This document shows, piece by piece, positions 14,681 to 28,100 of a stretch of DNA of 64,000 nt (positions are counted from its first letter, which is position 1; each line of letters begins with the position of its first letter). The notes under the pieces are model-generated. The model worked only from the letters and a program-made list of their open reading frames with translations, was not told the origin of the DNA and made no database searches. The translations under genes and the position numbers were made by a program. Source of the stretch: Heterodera schachtii (Eukaryota > Nematoda > Chromadorea > Rhabditida > Heteroderidae); assembly GCA_023374025.1 (NCBI GenBank), contig SIJG01000115.1, positions 39,016-103,015 on the forward strand. Reading direction: 5' to 3'.

Positions 14681-15376
14681 AAAAAATTCAACAAAATAAA
14701 GATTTCATAGTGTTTTAAAATACGCAATATCCAAAATCATAAAAAAGAATTAATGTTAAAAAAGTCTAAAAATTATTCATTTGAAAATAACAGTTAATTC
14801 TTTGTGTTCTTATCAAAAAAGAAAGAATTTACTAGTTAATTGAAAAATAAAAATAAATATTAATAAATAATACATAATACAAAAAATTATATTTTATGAT
14901 AATCTAATAACCATCTTTTGCGACATAAGAAAAGCAGTATGTTTGTTATAACAATGAAGTGACGATTATTTTACTAAATATAAAGAATTCTCCTTATTAT
15001 GTTTAAATTTACATTAATGAAATTACGAAAATATAATTTCCATTTAGGAAGAATTTTAAAAGAAATTCGGAGAATTCAAAACAAAAAGATTGCCATAGAA
15101 AGACAAACAAAAAACTCCTGCCGAAATCATTTGAATTAATTTTTTTATAATTATCATTTAAAAACATAGGTTTATTCTGCAGTTTTTAACAATTAATGAG
15201 AATTTAAATAAATAATTAAAAATAATTATATTGAAATATTTGATCATTTTAAGATATAATTAAAAATTACCTACAATAAACAAAAAATTATAAAGAATAA
15301 ATTAATCATTTTATGCTGAAAAATATTTTTTTAATTAAAATTCCTTCACATTCATTTAAAATTAACTTAAAAAATC

Positions 15377-15447
15377 NNNNNNNNNNNNNNNNNNNNNNNN
15401 NNNNNNNNNNNNNNNNNNNNNNNNNNNNNNNNNNNNNNNNNNNNNNN
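15377..15447. other. Assembly gap (71 N)
   Basis: A run of 71 ambiguous bases. The sequence on both sides is the same A-biased AT-rich type. Confidence 1.
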
Positions 15448-17809
15448 AATAATTTTACAATTATAGAAAAATAATTATGAATGGATGATTATTAAATTAT
15501 AAGGCGATTAAATAATATTTATAAATTAAAATGTCCCTCAGGAGGGTTTAATTACCTAAATTCGATGTTACACATGAGAATTGTAATAAATTTATTGAAA
15601 AGTAGTACAATTTGTAATTTGTCTGTCACCTTGGTATAAAAATATTAAGTGTTGTATCATATTTTTAAGAAACTATAAAACAAAAAATTTCAAACATAAA
15701 GAAAACATACACGAAAAAACAATTATAGCAAAAAAAAAATTTTACAAAAAATCACTTGATAAAGATTAAAAATTATATAAATTTTATAATGCATAAGTAG
15801 TACAAATGTAATAATTACCAATATGTTGACATACCCAATAAAGATAATATATATATTTTTTTAAAGAGCTGTTGCATTTCCTGATTAGAATTTCCAAACA
15901 AATAATAAAAAAGTAAATAAATCACAATAAAAACAAATAAAAGATGTAATAAAAACTATAAATTATATTAAAAAACTCATATTAGCATTTATAATATTAT
16001 ATGAATCTTATTGAATAATATTTCATTTTATTTCCTTTAATAAATCAGAAATAAAGATTGATCGTGATAATTTGAAATTTTTTAAATCTTGCCATCGTCA
16101 CTCAAAAAAAAACAACAATAAAATAGAAAAAGAGTCCGAACCGGATAAGTTTATTTAACATATAATTATAGTTCGATTTAATTTAAATATACCTAAATGG
16201 AAAATAAATAATTAAAATGGTAATTTATTGATTAATTTCAAATAAATTTTGTTGATAAAAATTAGTACATCGACAAAAAGAATATCAAACAGCCCTTTAA
16301 GTCGGAAAAATATACAATATATGACATCGAGCATTACACTAAGTACATGTCGTGTTCAAAACCATCACAAATTCTGAGCTTCAATAGGACAATAATTAAT
16401 GCTAAATTAAAAATTAATTTAGAGTAAATTATAATAAAAAAATAATTGCAAAAAATGAAAATTTAATTAACAAAATAAGATTTAAAACGACAAACATTGA
16501 ATTCTGTTTATAAATATAATATACCTCATTAAAAATATTAATAACTTAATTTAACGTTGTTAATGCATCGGCCAAACTAAACTCAATTTCCTCATACGAA
16601 GAAACAAAATTTCATGCGCGAGAGCACGAGAAAGGCCAATACATAAGGCATTAATGAAAGCTGATTAAATGTTCAACTAAACAGTTATTCGACAAGAAAT
16701 AATAATACTAATTCTATCAAATAAATGTTGTAAAACCCAATGTAATAAAGAAATAAATAATTTTGTTGATTAAGTTTATTAAATAATAATTTTTTATTTG
16801 CGTAATTATATAAAAAATAATATGGATTCTAACTACGAAAGATAAAATTTTATTAAAAAATAATTTAAATGGTTAAAATAAAAATATTGTATTACAATTC
16901 CAAGTAATTACCCTAATATCAGTCTAATAGAACACAAAGGAGAAACTTTAGGTGCCGCCGCCCCAATGTGCGTGTGGTGGACTCGCTTATATACAAGGTA
17001 AATGAATATGATGCTAATTAAAACAAATATGAATCTAACTTATTAATAAATATCATTAATATTATATAACAAACAATTTATTGCCATGAGTAAGTAACAT
17101 TAGCTTTGCATTATTATATTTTTCAAAATCGAAAAATAATAATTAATATATAAATTAACCTATTGTTCAATTAAGAAAGCAGCAGCCTTTCATTAAATAA
17201 GTATTTGCTACAGTGGTCAAGATCAAAACTCGACTTATTAATCAATTTTTTTGTTTAATAAAAAGAAAAATAACACATAATATAAGAATTAATCAATGGC
17301 TATAATATAATAAATAAAAATAAATAAAATTACTTTAAGAATCTTAAATAAATTAAATTATTTGACACAAACGTTACTTAAAATGATAAATATACAAAAT
17401 GCAATTTTAAAATCATCTTTATTAATTAAATGCAAACAACCAATATCAAGCCTTTGGCTTGATCGTCAATAAAGTAATTTATATAAACAAAAAGAAACAG
17501 TTTAAAACATTTATTTACCAGTAAAAAATTGAGAACCCTAATTCGATTAACAAATATTTGTTATTAAAATTTAATTCTTATTAATATTGTTATAAAATAA
17601 ATGGTTAAGTAAAAAATCACGAAACTGACGAGGAACATTATTTACTGTTAGATCGCAACTTTAGATTTGTCAATATTTATAATTTCAACTCAAAAACAAA
17701 ATTAAATAATTTTCCCTTGACGTTTATCGTTACAAAATCTAAAAAAGGAATAAATGTATTGTCTCAGTGTTGTAAATTTAACGAGACACTATTTTAGTTT
17801 ACAGAATTT

Positions 17810-18520
17810 AGTAACGTGTTGGAATCGGGGGAGTGCCGTGTGGGCGCAGTGGAGTCCGGAAATTGCCTGCGCTGGTTGGTGCAGGACTTCGTCAAGTTGG
17901 GGGGAGAGCACACGGGGGGTCGGGGGCGATCGAGACGGGACTACGGTCGGAATGGGGCCGCACAAAGCACAGATGGGCAAATTCACACCAAATTTTATCT
18001 CAAACTTGGGTAATTAAACCATCGAAATTGTGAGCAATGGGGGAGGACAATTGAGGGAGGACAAATTCGGCCAAATGGGCCACAAAGTAAAAAATGTGAA
18101 CAATTTGGCCTTATTAGGCCTTCACAAAAAATCGCTTTGAAATTGGCAAAATGGTGAAATTGGGAGAGCCAGGAGTTGGAGCAGTACAACAACGGAAATG
18201 TGAAAGGGGGCGCAAACAGTGCATGGAATGGCTTGGGGGTGCCGTGTTGGCGATTGATCGGGGAGCGGGGCGTTGATGGGACAATTGCGGGGGCGAAAGG
18301 AAGAGAGAGAGGAGATGAAGCAGTACATTGGTGTGCTGCTGATTGATTGTGATGTTGATGAAGTGCGTTGTTCAGCACTTATTTATTAAGGATTGGGAAG
18401 GAATGTCACTCAATCGAACATTGGCCCCAAATTTGAAAGTTATTTTAATTTGGTTTTTGGTTTATGGGGCCAATACAACTTTTACACAATTTGTGCACAA
18501 TTGCAAAATCAAATTATTTG
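17810..18520. other. GC-rich island containing an SL1 match
   Basis: About 0.7 kb of balanced to GC-rich sequence inside otherwise very AT-rich DNA. All six frames have short open stretches, but none shows a recognisable domain, a good start or splice sites, so no product is assigned. It contains direct repeats of GGGAGGACAA (18,040-18,063) and several CAAATTTGGG/GGCCAAAT-type words. The exact reverse complement of nematode SL1 lies at 17,999-18,020. The island could be a gene fragment, a retrocopy or a former spliced-leader/spacer repeat. Confidence 0.6.
17999..18020 (-). ncRNA. Exact 22-nt SL1 spliced-leader sequence
   Basis: On the minus strand, positions 18,020 down to 17,999 read GGTTTAATTACCCAAG followed by TTTGAG, identical to the conserved nematode SL1 exon. 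A functional SL RNA gene needs GT directly after this exon, but here the next bases are ATAAAATTTGG, and no downstream stem-loops or typical Sm-site arrangement follow. It is therefore either a mutated SL RNA copy or the 5' end of a retrotransposed, trans-spliced mRNA. No 5S rRNA gene, a common partner of SL1 genes, is recognisable next to it. Confidence 0.6.
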
Positions 18521-20154
18521 ATTTTCGCGAAGGGCAATAGCGACAAACGTCGAATTTTCATCTCTGATTTTTCATTTAAAACCCATAAAAAATTAATTTT
18601 GAAAAAAAGTCAAACAGTGACAAAATAATTGCCAAAACATCTTGCTGAGAATAATAATAATAAATTTAATGATGATTTCTTTCAAAATTAAAAATATTAA
18701 CACCAGATTAATCATTTTCAGAAATTGGAGAATGGCAAACGCATTCACACATGGCATCTAAAAATCTATTAAAAATATATAGCTAATTTATGTAGAATAA
18801 GTTATTAAATAGTCAAACATTTTAAAAATGTCAACATATTTATTTTGCAAAAAGGAACAAATGAGCAATAAAGGATTCTATATGGAAAATGAAGGATAAC
18901 TTTTTTTTAAATTATGTTTCGAAAAAAAGATTCCCCCGATGAAATTCTAATCCCGGGATTTAATAAATAAGTAAATATTTTCATGCCGAGAAAGCTATTG
19001 GTTTAACAATAGATATTCATGGAAATAATAACAAATTCAGCAAAATCAAAATTATTGTTGTCGATAAACTATTATATACAAAAAAATATTATACTTCATC
19101 TAAATAAATTATAATAAATATTTTATCATTTTAAATATAAATATTGTATGAAATAAAAATACATAATGAATAAATTAAACATTTATATGCTAAATATATT
19201 TTATTTCATTATTTACATTTGTTAGCATACATCAAAATTTTCTATTAAAAAATGGCCTAAATAGAAATATAAAAATTTAAATTTAAAAAATAATAGATAA
19301 ATATCAACAAAAAATATAATTTTTAGTTTTTAAGCCAAAAAAAATGTGAATCTACCAAGCTGAAGGTCTTGAGCATGAGAATAATAGTACTAAATTTCAA
19401 TTATAGACGAATAATTTTACATAACAATACTTTGAATCTCCTATTAAAATAAATTTTTACATAAAAGATAATGCATAAAAAAATTCCTTTTTTTTTCACA
19501 GTAACGCCTTAATTTAAAAGCATTGATAATTTTTTTAAGAAATAATTAAAATTATTAAGAAAATTTAACGTAATGAAAAAAAACAATATTTCAAACATAT
19601 TATCAAAATATCAGGTTATCAAATAATCAACGCAACATCGAAGACATAACGACCCGAGAATAGGTCAAACAAGGGTTCAATTGGACGTCAAATATTATTA
19701 AATTAACGGGAAACTCCGTCAAGATGCTGCACGAATACCGATGATCAAGAAATAATTTCAAAAATTATTATGTGAAAAATTGTTTATAATAATTAAGGTG
19801 AAAATCATCCAATGAAAATAAAATAATTTACAACTATACTTTTAAGAAGGATAATAACTGCTATAATAATTTTAAAAACAATAAAATAATATTTAATTTT
19901 CACATCAGTCTGTAAAATGCATCATTTTGATATAAATATAAAAAAGTTTTTTTATTTGTAAAAATAAATACTGAAAGGAATAAATTTATTTAACAAAATG
20001 TAAAAAAATATATAAGACAAAATCCGACAGCTTAAAATCATAAAAAATTTTAACATCAAATGGTTAAAAAATTAAAAAATACATATTTCAAAAGGTCAAA
20101 TAAATATGTGCGTTTCTCAATAAATAATAAATAGAAATGCATTGTGTTAATTTA

Positions 20155-21060
20155 AAAGTACAATATTTTAATCTAAAGCAGGTTTCCTATTTTCTTAATA
20201 GGCGAGAACGGCCATAATATTATATCGAAATAAAAATTATAAAATTTTATAAGCTGTAATTAAAATAAATAGTACTTATAAAAATATCTATTTATATTTG
20301 ATTTTTCAATTAGAAAGATGAGTAAAAAGCACAATAAAAATGAAATAAAAGCTTTATAAAATATGTCGGTTTATCAGCACGCCAAATTGGGCAACTGATT
20401 TATTTAAATTTATTCATTCACAAGTGGCTTTCATTCATCAATGGACAATCAAAACTACAACGAGCAAAGGAGGAAAATCTTGGCACTGACCAAACTATAC
20501 AAAATTTTTAGCGAATTCATGCCGCTATTCTCGAATTAAACTATTTTATGAGATAACAAAGTTGTGAATAATTACTAAAATTTAACAAAATGTTCTAATT
20601 AGTTAAAAAATAATTTTAAAAAATAAAAAATTAAAGAAAAAACAATATTTTGATTGAACTAGAAAGAAAATGGAGTGTGATTCAACCCGGACATCAATTT
20701 TAGAAAAATTTTCACATAATTAAAGAATAATTTAAGTTTAAAATTAAGAAATTAAAGCAAATTTAAATCGAAGACATATAACCTAAAAAAAGATTGAATA
20801 ATAGAATTTAAAAACCTAAGAGAATTTAAATTTTAATGTAATGAAAGGAAATCAAAATTTCATTATTTAAAACATATACACATTAAATGTTTAATTTATA
20901 ACTACAATATTTTAATTTAACCAGGTTTCCTACTTTCTTAATAGGCGAGAACGGCCATAATATTATAACGAAATAAAAACGTAAGGTAATTAAAATAAAT
21001 AATATTTATAAAAAATATCTATTTATATTTGATTTTTCAAATAATTATTCTATATAATAG
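20155..21060. repeat. Two copies of a ~140-bp repeat
   Basis: Positions ~20,158-20,300 and ~20,903-21,045 share ACAATATTTTAAT, CAGGTTTCCTA, CTTAATAGGCGAGAACGGCC and ATCTATTTATATTTGATTTT in the same order and orientation, ~745 bp apart. The GC-containing core AGGCGAGAACGGCCATAA is the least decayed part. Confidence 0.75.
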
Positions 21061-21552
21061 ATTAATTTATGAGGCATATTTTAAATGATTAATAAATTAA
21101 ACCAAATATTGTAATAATCTAAAAAATAATTCGAAAAATAAAAATTAAAAACCCAATATTTTGATTGAACAACCGAAAGAAAATGTAGTGAGGATAATTA
21201 TCTTTTTATATCTTTTAATTAAATTGTAATAAAACTCAACAATAAGCAACCCAAAAAAGAATAATTTCACTGCCTCCATTTGGAAAGGATGAAAATATCA
21301 TTATTTAAATTTATTATAAATGTATTCCTTAAAAAGTTTGAAACCCAGACCGCAATTTCATGAAATTATCGAGCATTCAGGGACATGATAAACACAGATT
21401 CGTTTATGCAAACTTAAATATATTTAATTTAATATGAACATACTAAAAATGCTAAATTGCTACACATGACAGTCCTTAATAAGTTTGAAAAAGGTGTGAA
21501 AACAAATAAAAAATTAAATGAAAATGAAACAACAAAAATTATAAATAAACGC

Positions 21553-21628
21553 TATTTATATGTATGGTACATATATTCACGTAAGTTCATTATTTATATG
21601 TATGGTACATATATTCACCTAAGTTCAG
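21553..21628. repeat. 38-bp tandem duplication
   Basis: TATTTATATGTATGGTACAT starts at 21,553 and again at 21,591, followed in both by ATATTCAC(G/C)TAAGTTCA. Two near-identical 38-bp units. GTAC within each unit makes a short palindrome. A small open frame crosses it but shows no coding character. Confidence 0.85.
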
Positions 21629-24600
21629 TAAATAAATTTAAGTAAATTTTTAACATTTATTTGAAAAAAATATTCAATATTATATAGCCGTAACATGCAT
21701 AGCGAAAAAAGTCTAGATTTGTGAAGAATAATTTAAAAAAAAGTTAATCTGTGATTTAAAAGGTTGAATTTTGTAAATATGTAGTAAAAAAATTTGAGAA
21801 TTGTCGTTTCGTAAAATGTTGAATAAATTATATTATAAATTAATAAAAGTATATCAATGTTATAGTCAAACAACAAAATCTCCCTAAATGCAAGAAATTA
21901 ATTAAACTAAAAAATATGGATAAGAATTCCGCCTTTCATAAGGTAAAAAAGACGAAATTTTTCAATATTGTTATTGTTTTTAAGTTAATAAAATGACAAA
22001 TACATAAAAGCTAAAAAAATAAATTATTTCTTTTAAGAAGTCGAGAATTGCTAAATTATCTTGTAAAATGTTCGAAATCAAAAAACATTAAAATGGAAGA
22101 AAAATAATTAAGGTTTTTTTCAAATTGAAGCAAATAATCAATTCAAGCCTTTGTCTTGTCAATTCAGCGATTTAAAATAATTATCAATTTTCAAAGCTTT
22201 AATAAAAATGGTTAACAAAAACTCAGATAATAAATATATTAAAAATAAAAAAAACTTTGATACCAGGACTACCTTAGCAATATAAAAAATGAAGACAAAT
22301 ATGATCAACTGATCGTTTCCAGTATTAATCGATCACAATTCATCAGACAATAAGCGAAGTTACGATACCAAAAATGAAAACAAAAAATGGTCAACAGCAA
22401 ATAATGATTAATTATAATTAAGAAAAAAAATCTTTAATAATTATAATTAATTCATCTATAGATAATGTAAAATATTAGTAAATTAGTGGAGAATAAAAAA
22501 TAAGAGTTTTCAGAAAAATAAAGTTCACCAATTAAAACACAAAACTTAAAAATAATTATGCAAAATATATAAAATCTTTAATTTATGAGATGAAATAAAA
22601 TTGGAAATAAATATTATATATAACACGCACTTGATGTTATTTAATGAATCAACTTTTAATATATAAATAGAACCCATAATAAACCTGAAATAAAATGTTC
22701 TTCCATCTTTTCTTAAAAATGACAATTTCCGAAGTATCGAACCGAAAAGCCGCTTACAGAGCAAGTAAAAGTGCATTTTTAAATTTTTAAACAAGTCTAT
22801 TGAAAAAATCAAACTGAATAAAAATTTTAAATTCCATTTAAAATATCAAAAGTATTAAAATATTTAAATAGGAACAAATATTATCTCAAAAATGTAAAAT
22901 GTTAAATTATTTGATACAACAGTAGATTATTTATTAAGTTTTTTAAAGTAAAAGTTGTGCTAAACGGTAAAAACTAAAACAAAATTCTTTCTCTTAAATA
23001 AATTGTCACAAATTTTAATAGTAACGACACCAAATACCATGTTCACAGCTTTTTGGTCAAGAAACCACATAACGAGCTTGAATTCTGTCAAAAAAACTTA
23101 TGAAAAACTAATTTTTAAACAAGTGCGAATGAAAAATCAACCTGAATAAAGATAAGTCAAATATGGTTCAAAAATGGAAAGTATTAAAATATTTTAAATA
23201 AGACAAAATATTATCTAAAAAAATGTTAAATTATTTGAAACAGTAAACTATGTACATACTAGGAAATCGAACAACTAAACATAGAAGGCAAAAAAAAAAT
23301 TAATAATTTAAAAAAGAGTGATTTATGGATGAAAATACAAATTTTTAAATAAATACTTTCACTTTCGCTAAATTTATGTAAATAATAGTTTAAACAAGAA
23401 ATAAATTGCAAAATGTCTGAGATTTTTATCCATAAATTATACAGGTAAATTGACATAATAAATATTTATACAAGATCGAAACGACAAGAAGGGCTATTGT
23501 TATTATTTTGTTAGTGGTGCGCCTGCTGTACAAGAAAGTGAAATAAAATGGATGGAACCAATCAAACTTTCTGAGTGGCGAGAGGAGGACAATATTATAT
23601 GTTTTTGTATTTAAACTTTATTTTACTGTAAGTTATAAGTAAGCGAATATAAATAAAATTTAAATTTTAAAAGTCAACAATTGGGTATTTTTTAATAAAA
23701 CATTGATAATTTTATTTAAAGAAAATAATTAATATATCAGCGAAAACATTATTTGCGAAATGTTTCCATTCGGGACTTGAAATTTATTCGAATAAAAAAT
23801 AAATAAACACCAAACATTGGCTTATTTCACTCCTGCAAGATGTTAAATAATTAAAAAAAGACAATTGGGCTCTTAAAAATAAAATTATTATAAATAAATA
23901 TATTTTTTTAGATATTAACAACAAAAATTAAGACTACAGCGAAGTTAACACGTCCAATTTACGGTATAAGGTCTTGATAATATAATGAAAATGGATAAGA
24001 TAAACAATGCATCGGCGGCGGGCTCTGTAAAAGAGAAATTTGGCACGTTTTTTTTTTCTTTGGCCAAATCTGCACGAATAGAGCAGGGAAATTTAAAAAT
24101 TATTTAAAAAATTTAAATATAGAAAATGTCATCATAAATTAAAACATCAAATAAGTTTTTTTTAAAATTATCAAAAAGTTAAAGCAGCACCAAACAAGAA
24201 GCAATTTTTTGGTAAAAGCAAATAAATAAACGCAATGAAAAAAATTAGTTGAAATTTCAATTCTTAGAAAGAAAAAACATATTAATATGAAGATGATTTA
24301 TTAAAAAAAAAATTAATTTTTGTTGCAAATAACGTTTAATCCATTGTGTATATACTAAAATACATAAAAATTGATTAATAGCTTATCTGACAACAACACA
24401 TATTCTTTAAATTTAATCGCGTAATTTCCGCACTTCACTCTCAGGCACTCGCAAGCATATAAACTGTAACAGAATGCTCTACACGTTAATTGAATATATC
24501 AAAATAGACGTTTAATTAATTCAATTTAATATCATAATTAAAACAGTATATAAAATTTATAATAAACAAATATAATATTTAATTCTTTTATGTTTGATCA

Positions 24601-25100
24601 AAAACAAATAAAAATAATTTACTAATTTATTTTGAATAAAAAAGAAATTTATGGCAAAAAATTTTATATTATTAAAAATCCAATAACTATGTTTTGCAAC
24701 ATAACAGAAAAAGAAGGCATCCTTGAAAATGCTGTGAATTTTGCAGGAATATTAAAAATAAAGCGATTAAAAAATAAAAAATATTTTTACTTTGAACAAA
24801 ACTAAATAAATCAAACTTTGAGATTTTTTTTGAAATTTGTGTATTTTAAAAATCAACAGTTTTCATCCATTTAAAAGCATATAATTAAATAGTATTTCAA
24901 GGCAAACTCCCGGAAAAAATGATTTGATTAATTAAACATAATTAAAAATATTTATTTATTTACTAATAAATATATTATTCATTGTATTTATTCGTCTTAA
25001 ATTTTTATTTTCATCCAAGTTCATCTCAAATTTAAAGGAGCACATGAGGCTAATGCTACTTTTAGCAACTGACTGTTCCCTCATGATTATACTAAAAGAA

Positions 25101-28100
25101 AACTTGTTAAAATTAGTGAAGAATTAATACCTTGTAATTTTGAAACTAATTTAATCGAAATGCTTGGTTAATTGAAATTGTTTGATAAAAAACTTGTTAA
25201 ATTTAATTTGAAAACGCTTATAATAAAAATTTATTTATAATTTTAATACACGATATTCAAATATCAGATTCTCCAAACTTAAAATTTTTATTTTATTTTT
25301 TTGATTTTACATTGTTAGCAAATTTTTAAATTGTCAATACATTTGCTTCACTTAATAATGCATGAATTATTTCTTTTTTCATGCGTTTATCTAACTTTTG
25401 GATTGAAAGTTTATATTAAAATTTTAGTTTAGTGTTATTTTGGCGTTAGGGGCGACCTAAAGTCATTTTTACTACTTTATGATCTAAATTATACCAAAAG
25501 GGCACTATAAATTATTTTTATATTGTGTTATAAATTTAACCAATTAGTGATTAATTGTTTTAAATTTACATAATTAATATTCTTGAATCGAGTGACGTTA
25601 AAAACCAAATCTCACTCGGACACTTGAGGTTAATTTTTTTTCATTTATTCAAGAAATTTTAGTTTTATTTGTTGAAATAATATTTATTTAATGGATCCAA
25701 TTTTTATGTTTTGATTAAAAGTATTAATTTTATTTTTAAAGGAATATTTAAGGACGATCATATGCAGTGTTAAAAATATTGTAGTCAATTCATGGATGTG
25801 ACCCGACAGTAGGCACGCTTGAATACCTCAGGGTTTATTTCTTTAAGCCGTTGATTTTAATAAATTTGTAATGTTTTATAGGGATGCTTTTTAAAATAAA
25901 TGAATAATTCATTAATAATGTCCTTCATAAATTAATTTTCGTTTAAATAAATAATATTCAATTAGTTAATGGATAATTTTCAAGTATTAATTGAATTTTC
26001 AAATTTAATTGCAAAATTTATTATTATTTAATTAAACTTAATAAGAAAAATCTTTGTGTAGTAATAGAGATTTATAAACTATTTTAGTTTTTTTTAGTTT
26101 TTTACTTTCATTTAATACTGTTTTGTTTTTAGTAATTTATTTCGTCTATTTATATTTTCTAAATTTTCCTCATGGCCTGCGTCTATTTTTTTTTTGTAGT
26201 CCTTCAACGATCTTTAAAATGCCATTAGGAAAATTTGTATAAATTTTATTCTCATTTTGTGTTTTCTATAAAGACTTTCGATATTTATTTAGTTAATTAA
26301 AAGATTTCTGGAATTTATAATAATAACATATAAAAAACAATCTTCTGTTTTAAACTCATCATTAATAATTTTTAGGTTATAAATTTTTAAGCTTTGATTT
26401 ATACCTATTTTTTTTATCTCGCAAAAAAACTTCTGTGTTCATGAGATCTGTGCTTCTTAAAAATTAAATAATAAAATTGCAACAAAATGAAAAATAAAAA
26501 TATGAATAACAATTCATTTACTTTTACAAATAAAAAAGAAAATAACGCAAGAAAATCATAAATAGAGAATTAATAATTACTAATCCAAGTTCTGCTCAAA
26601 AGTGACTCAAAAAATGAATCTCAATCGGATACTTAAGATTTATTTTATTTCATTTATTCAAGAAAATTTTAGTTTTATTTGTTAAAACATATTTATTTAA
26701 TGGATCAAATTTTTATGTTTTGGTTTTAGTTTGATTATATTCTTCTTATTCATTTTTATTTTAATATTTAAGGGACGATCATATGCAGTTTTAAAAATAT
26801 TGTAGTCAATTCATGGATGTGACCCGACTATAGGCACGCTTGAACACCTCAGGGTTTGTTTGTTTAAGCCGTTGATTTTATAAATTTGTAATGTTTTATA
26901 AGGATGCTTTCGAAATAAATAAATAATTCAGAATAATGTCCTCATTAATTTTATTTTGTTTGAATAAATAATATTAAATTAAATAATCGATAATTTTGAA
27001 GTATTAATTGATTTTTCAAATTTAATTGCAAAATTTGAATTATTATTATTTAATGAAACTCAATAAGGAAAATCTTTGTTTATTTTTGTTTAACTAATAG
27101 AGATTTATAAATTATTTTTAGTTTAAGTTTTTATTTACTTACATTTATTACTTTTTATTTTATAGTTATTTATTTCGTCTATTTAAATTTTCGAAATTTT
27201 TCTCATGGCCCTGCGTTTATTTCTTTTTTTGTTCTTGAACGTTCTTTTAAAACACCATTAGGAAAATTTGTATAAATTTTAATTCTCATTTTGTTTTCTA
27301 TAAAAATTTCTAAATTTATTTGGTTAATTAAAAGATTTCTGGAATTTTAACAATAACATATAAAAAACAACCTTCTGTTTTAAACTCATCATTGATAATT
27401 TTCAGGTTTTAAATTTTTAAGCTTTGTTTTTATACTTATTTTTTTTATCTTGCAAAAAACCTTCTGTGTTCCTGAGTTCTTTACTAATAATATAATAAAT
27501 ATTAATAAATTATTTATGTCTTTTTAATTGTTTTTGAGTAATAAATGCTTTAATTTGATATTCTTTCATAGATTTATTATATATGCTTCGGCGTTCATTA
27601 AACTTTCATCGTTTTATCTATTAATCTTAATAAAATTTGACATCCAATTAAACGCTTGCGTTTTCGCATCGTTTCACCTATGCTCCATTCTATCCTCTGT
27701 TATTTTAGTATTCTATCTTTTTTATTTATTTTATACACTCTTGCGTTGATCAATCTTTTTACAATTTAGTAATTTGTGTTTGCATTTTTTCATTTCTTAT
27801 TTTTTTATTAGTTTTTTGTTGATTTAATTATTTTTCTATATCAAATTTTAATTGCATATTTGAATTAATGTTTCTTTGAGTAGTCAAATATTAAAAATGA
27901 TTTTATGTTTTTATTTAAATTCTCGTTATTTTCTTGGTTTTTGGCTTTTTAATTCAGATGGATATGTTTTCACGTGAATTTATTCATAATTTACTCAGCA
28001 GTACAAAGAAATAGAATAAAAATTAAGATTGGACATTAATTTCAGTAAAACAAAATTTCGTTTTGATAATCCGCTGTTATCTGCTCACCTCTCACGTTTT

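Larger units (their letters stand above)
398..25100. other. Gene-free, AT-rich block with A bias on plus strand
   Basis: About 24.7 kb of very AT-rich DNA in which A visibly outnumbers T on the plus strand. All open frames are short, low-complexity Lys/Asn/Phe/Leu/Ile products without a domain or splice pattern I recognise, so I annotate no protein gene. The block is largely made of diverged duplicates of itself (listed separately) with a few GC-richer inserts at ~1,190-1,290, 2,650-3,310, 9,405-9,526 and 17,810-18,520. It could be old satellite DNA, a repeat graveyard or a heterochromatic arm; the sequence does not decide. Confidence 0.8.

Noticed and set aside
17999..18020. Functional SL1 RNA gene
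   Set aside because: The obligatory GT after the leader is missing, no stem-loop series or Sm site in the right place is seen, and there is no 5S rRNA neighbour.
17995..18378. 127-codon minus-strand frame in the GC island
   Set aside because: No ATG start, runs through the SL1 match, and the composition (Pro/His/Ser) changes along its length. Overlapping frames are equally open, as expected for GC-richer DNA with few stops.
1..25000. Nuclear copy of mitochondrial DNA
   Set aside because: The AT content and strand bias suggested it, but I find no mitochondrial protein frames, rRNA or tRNA-like order.
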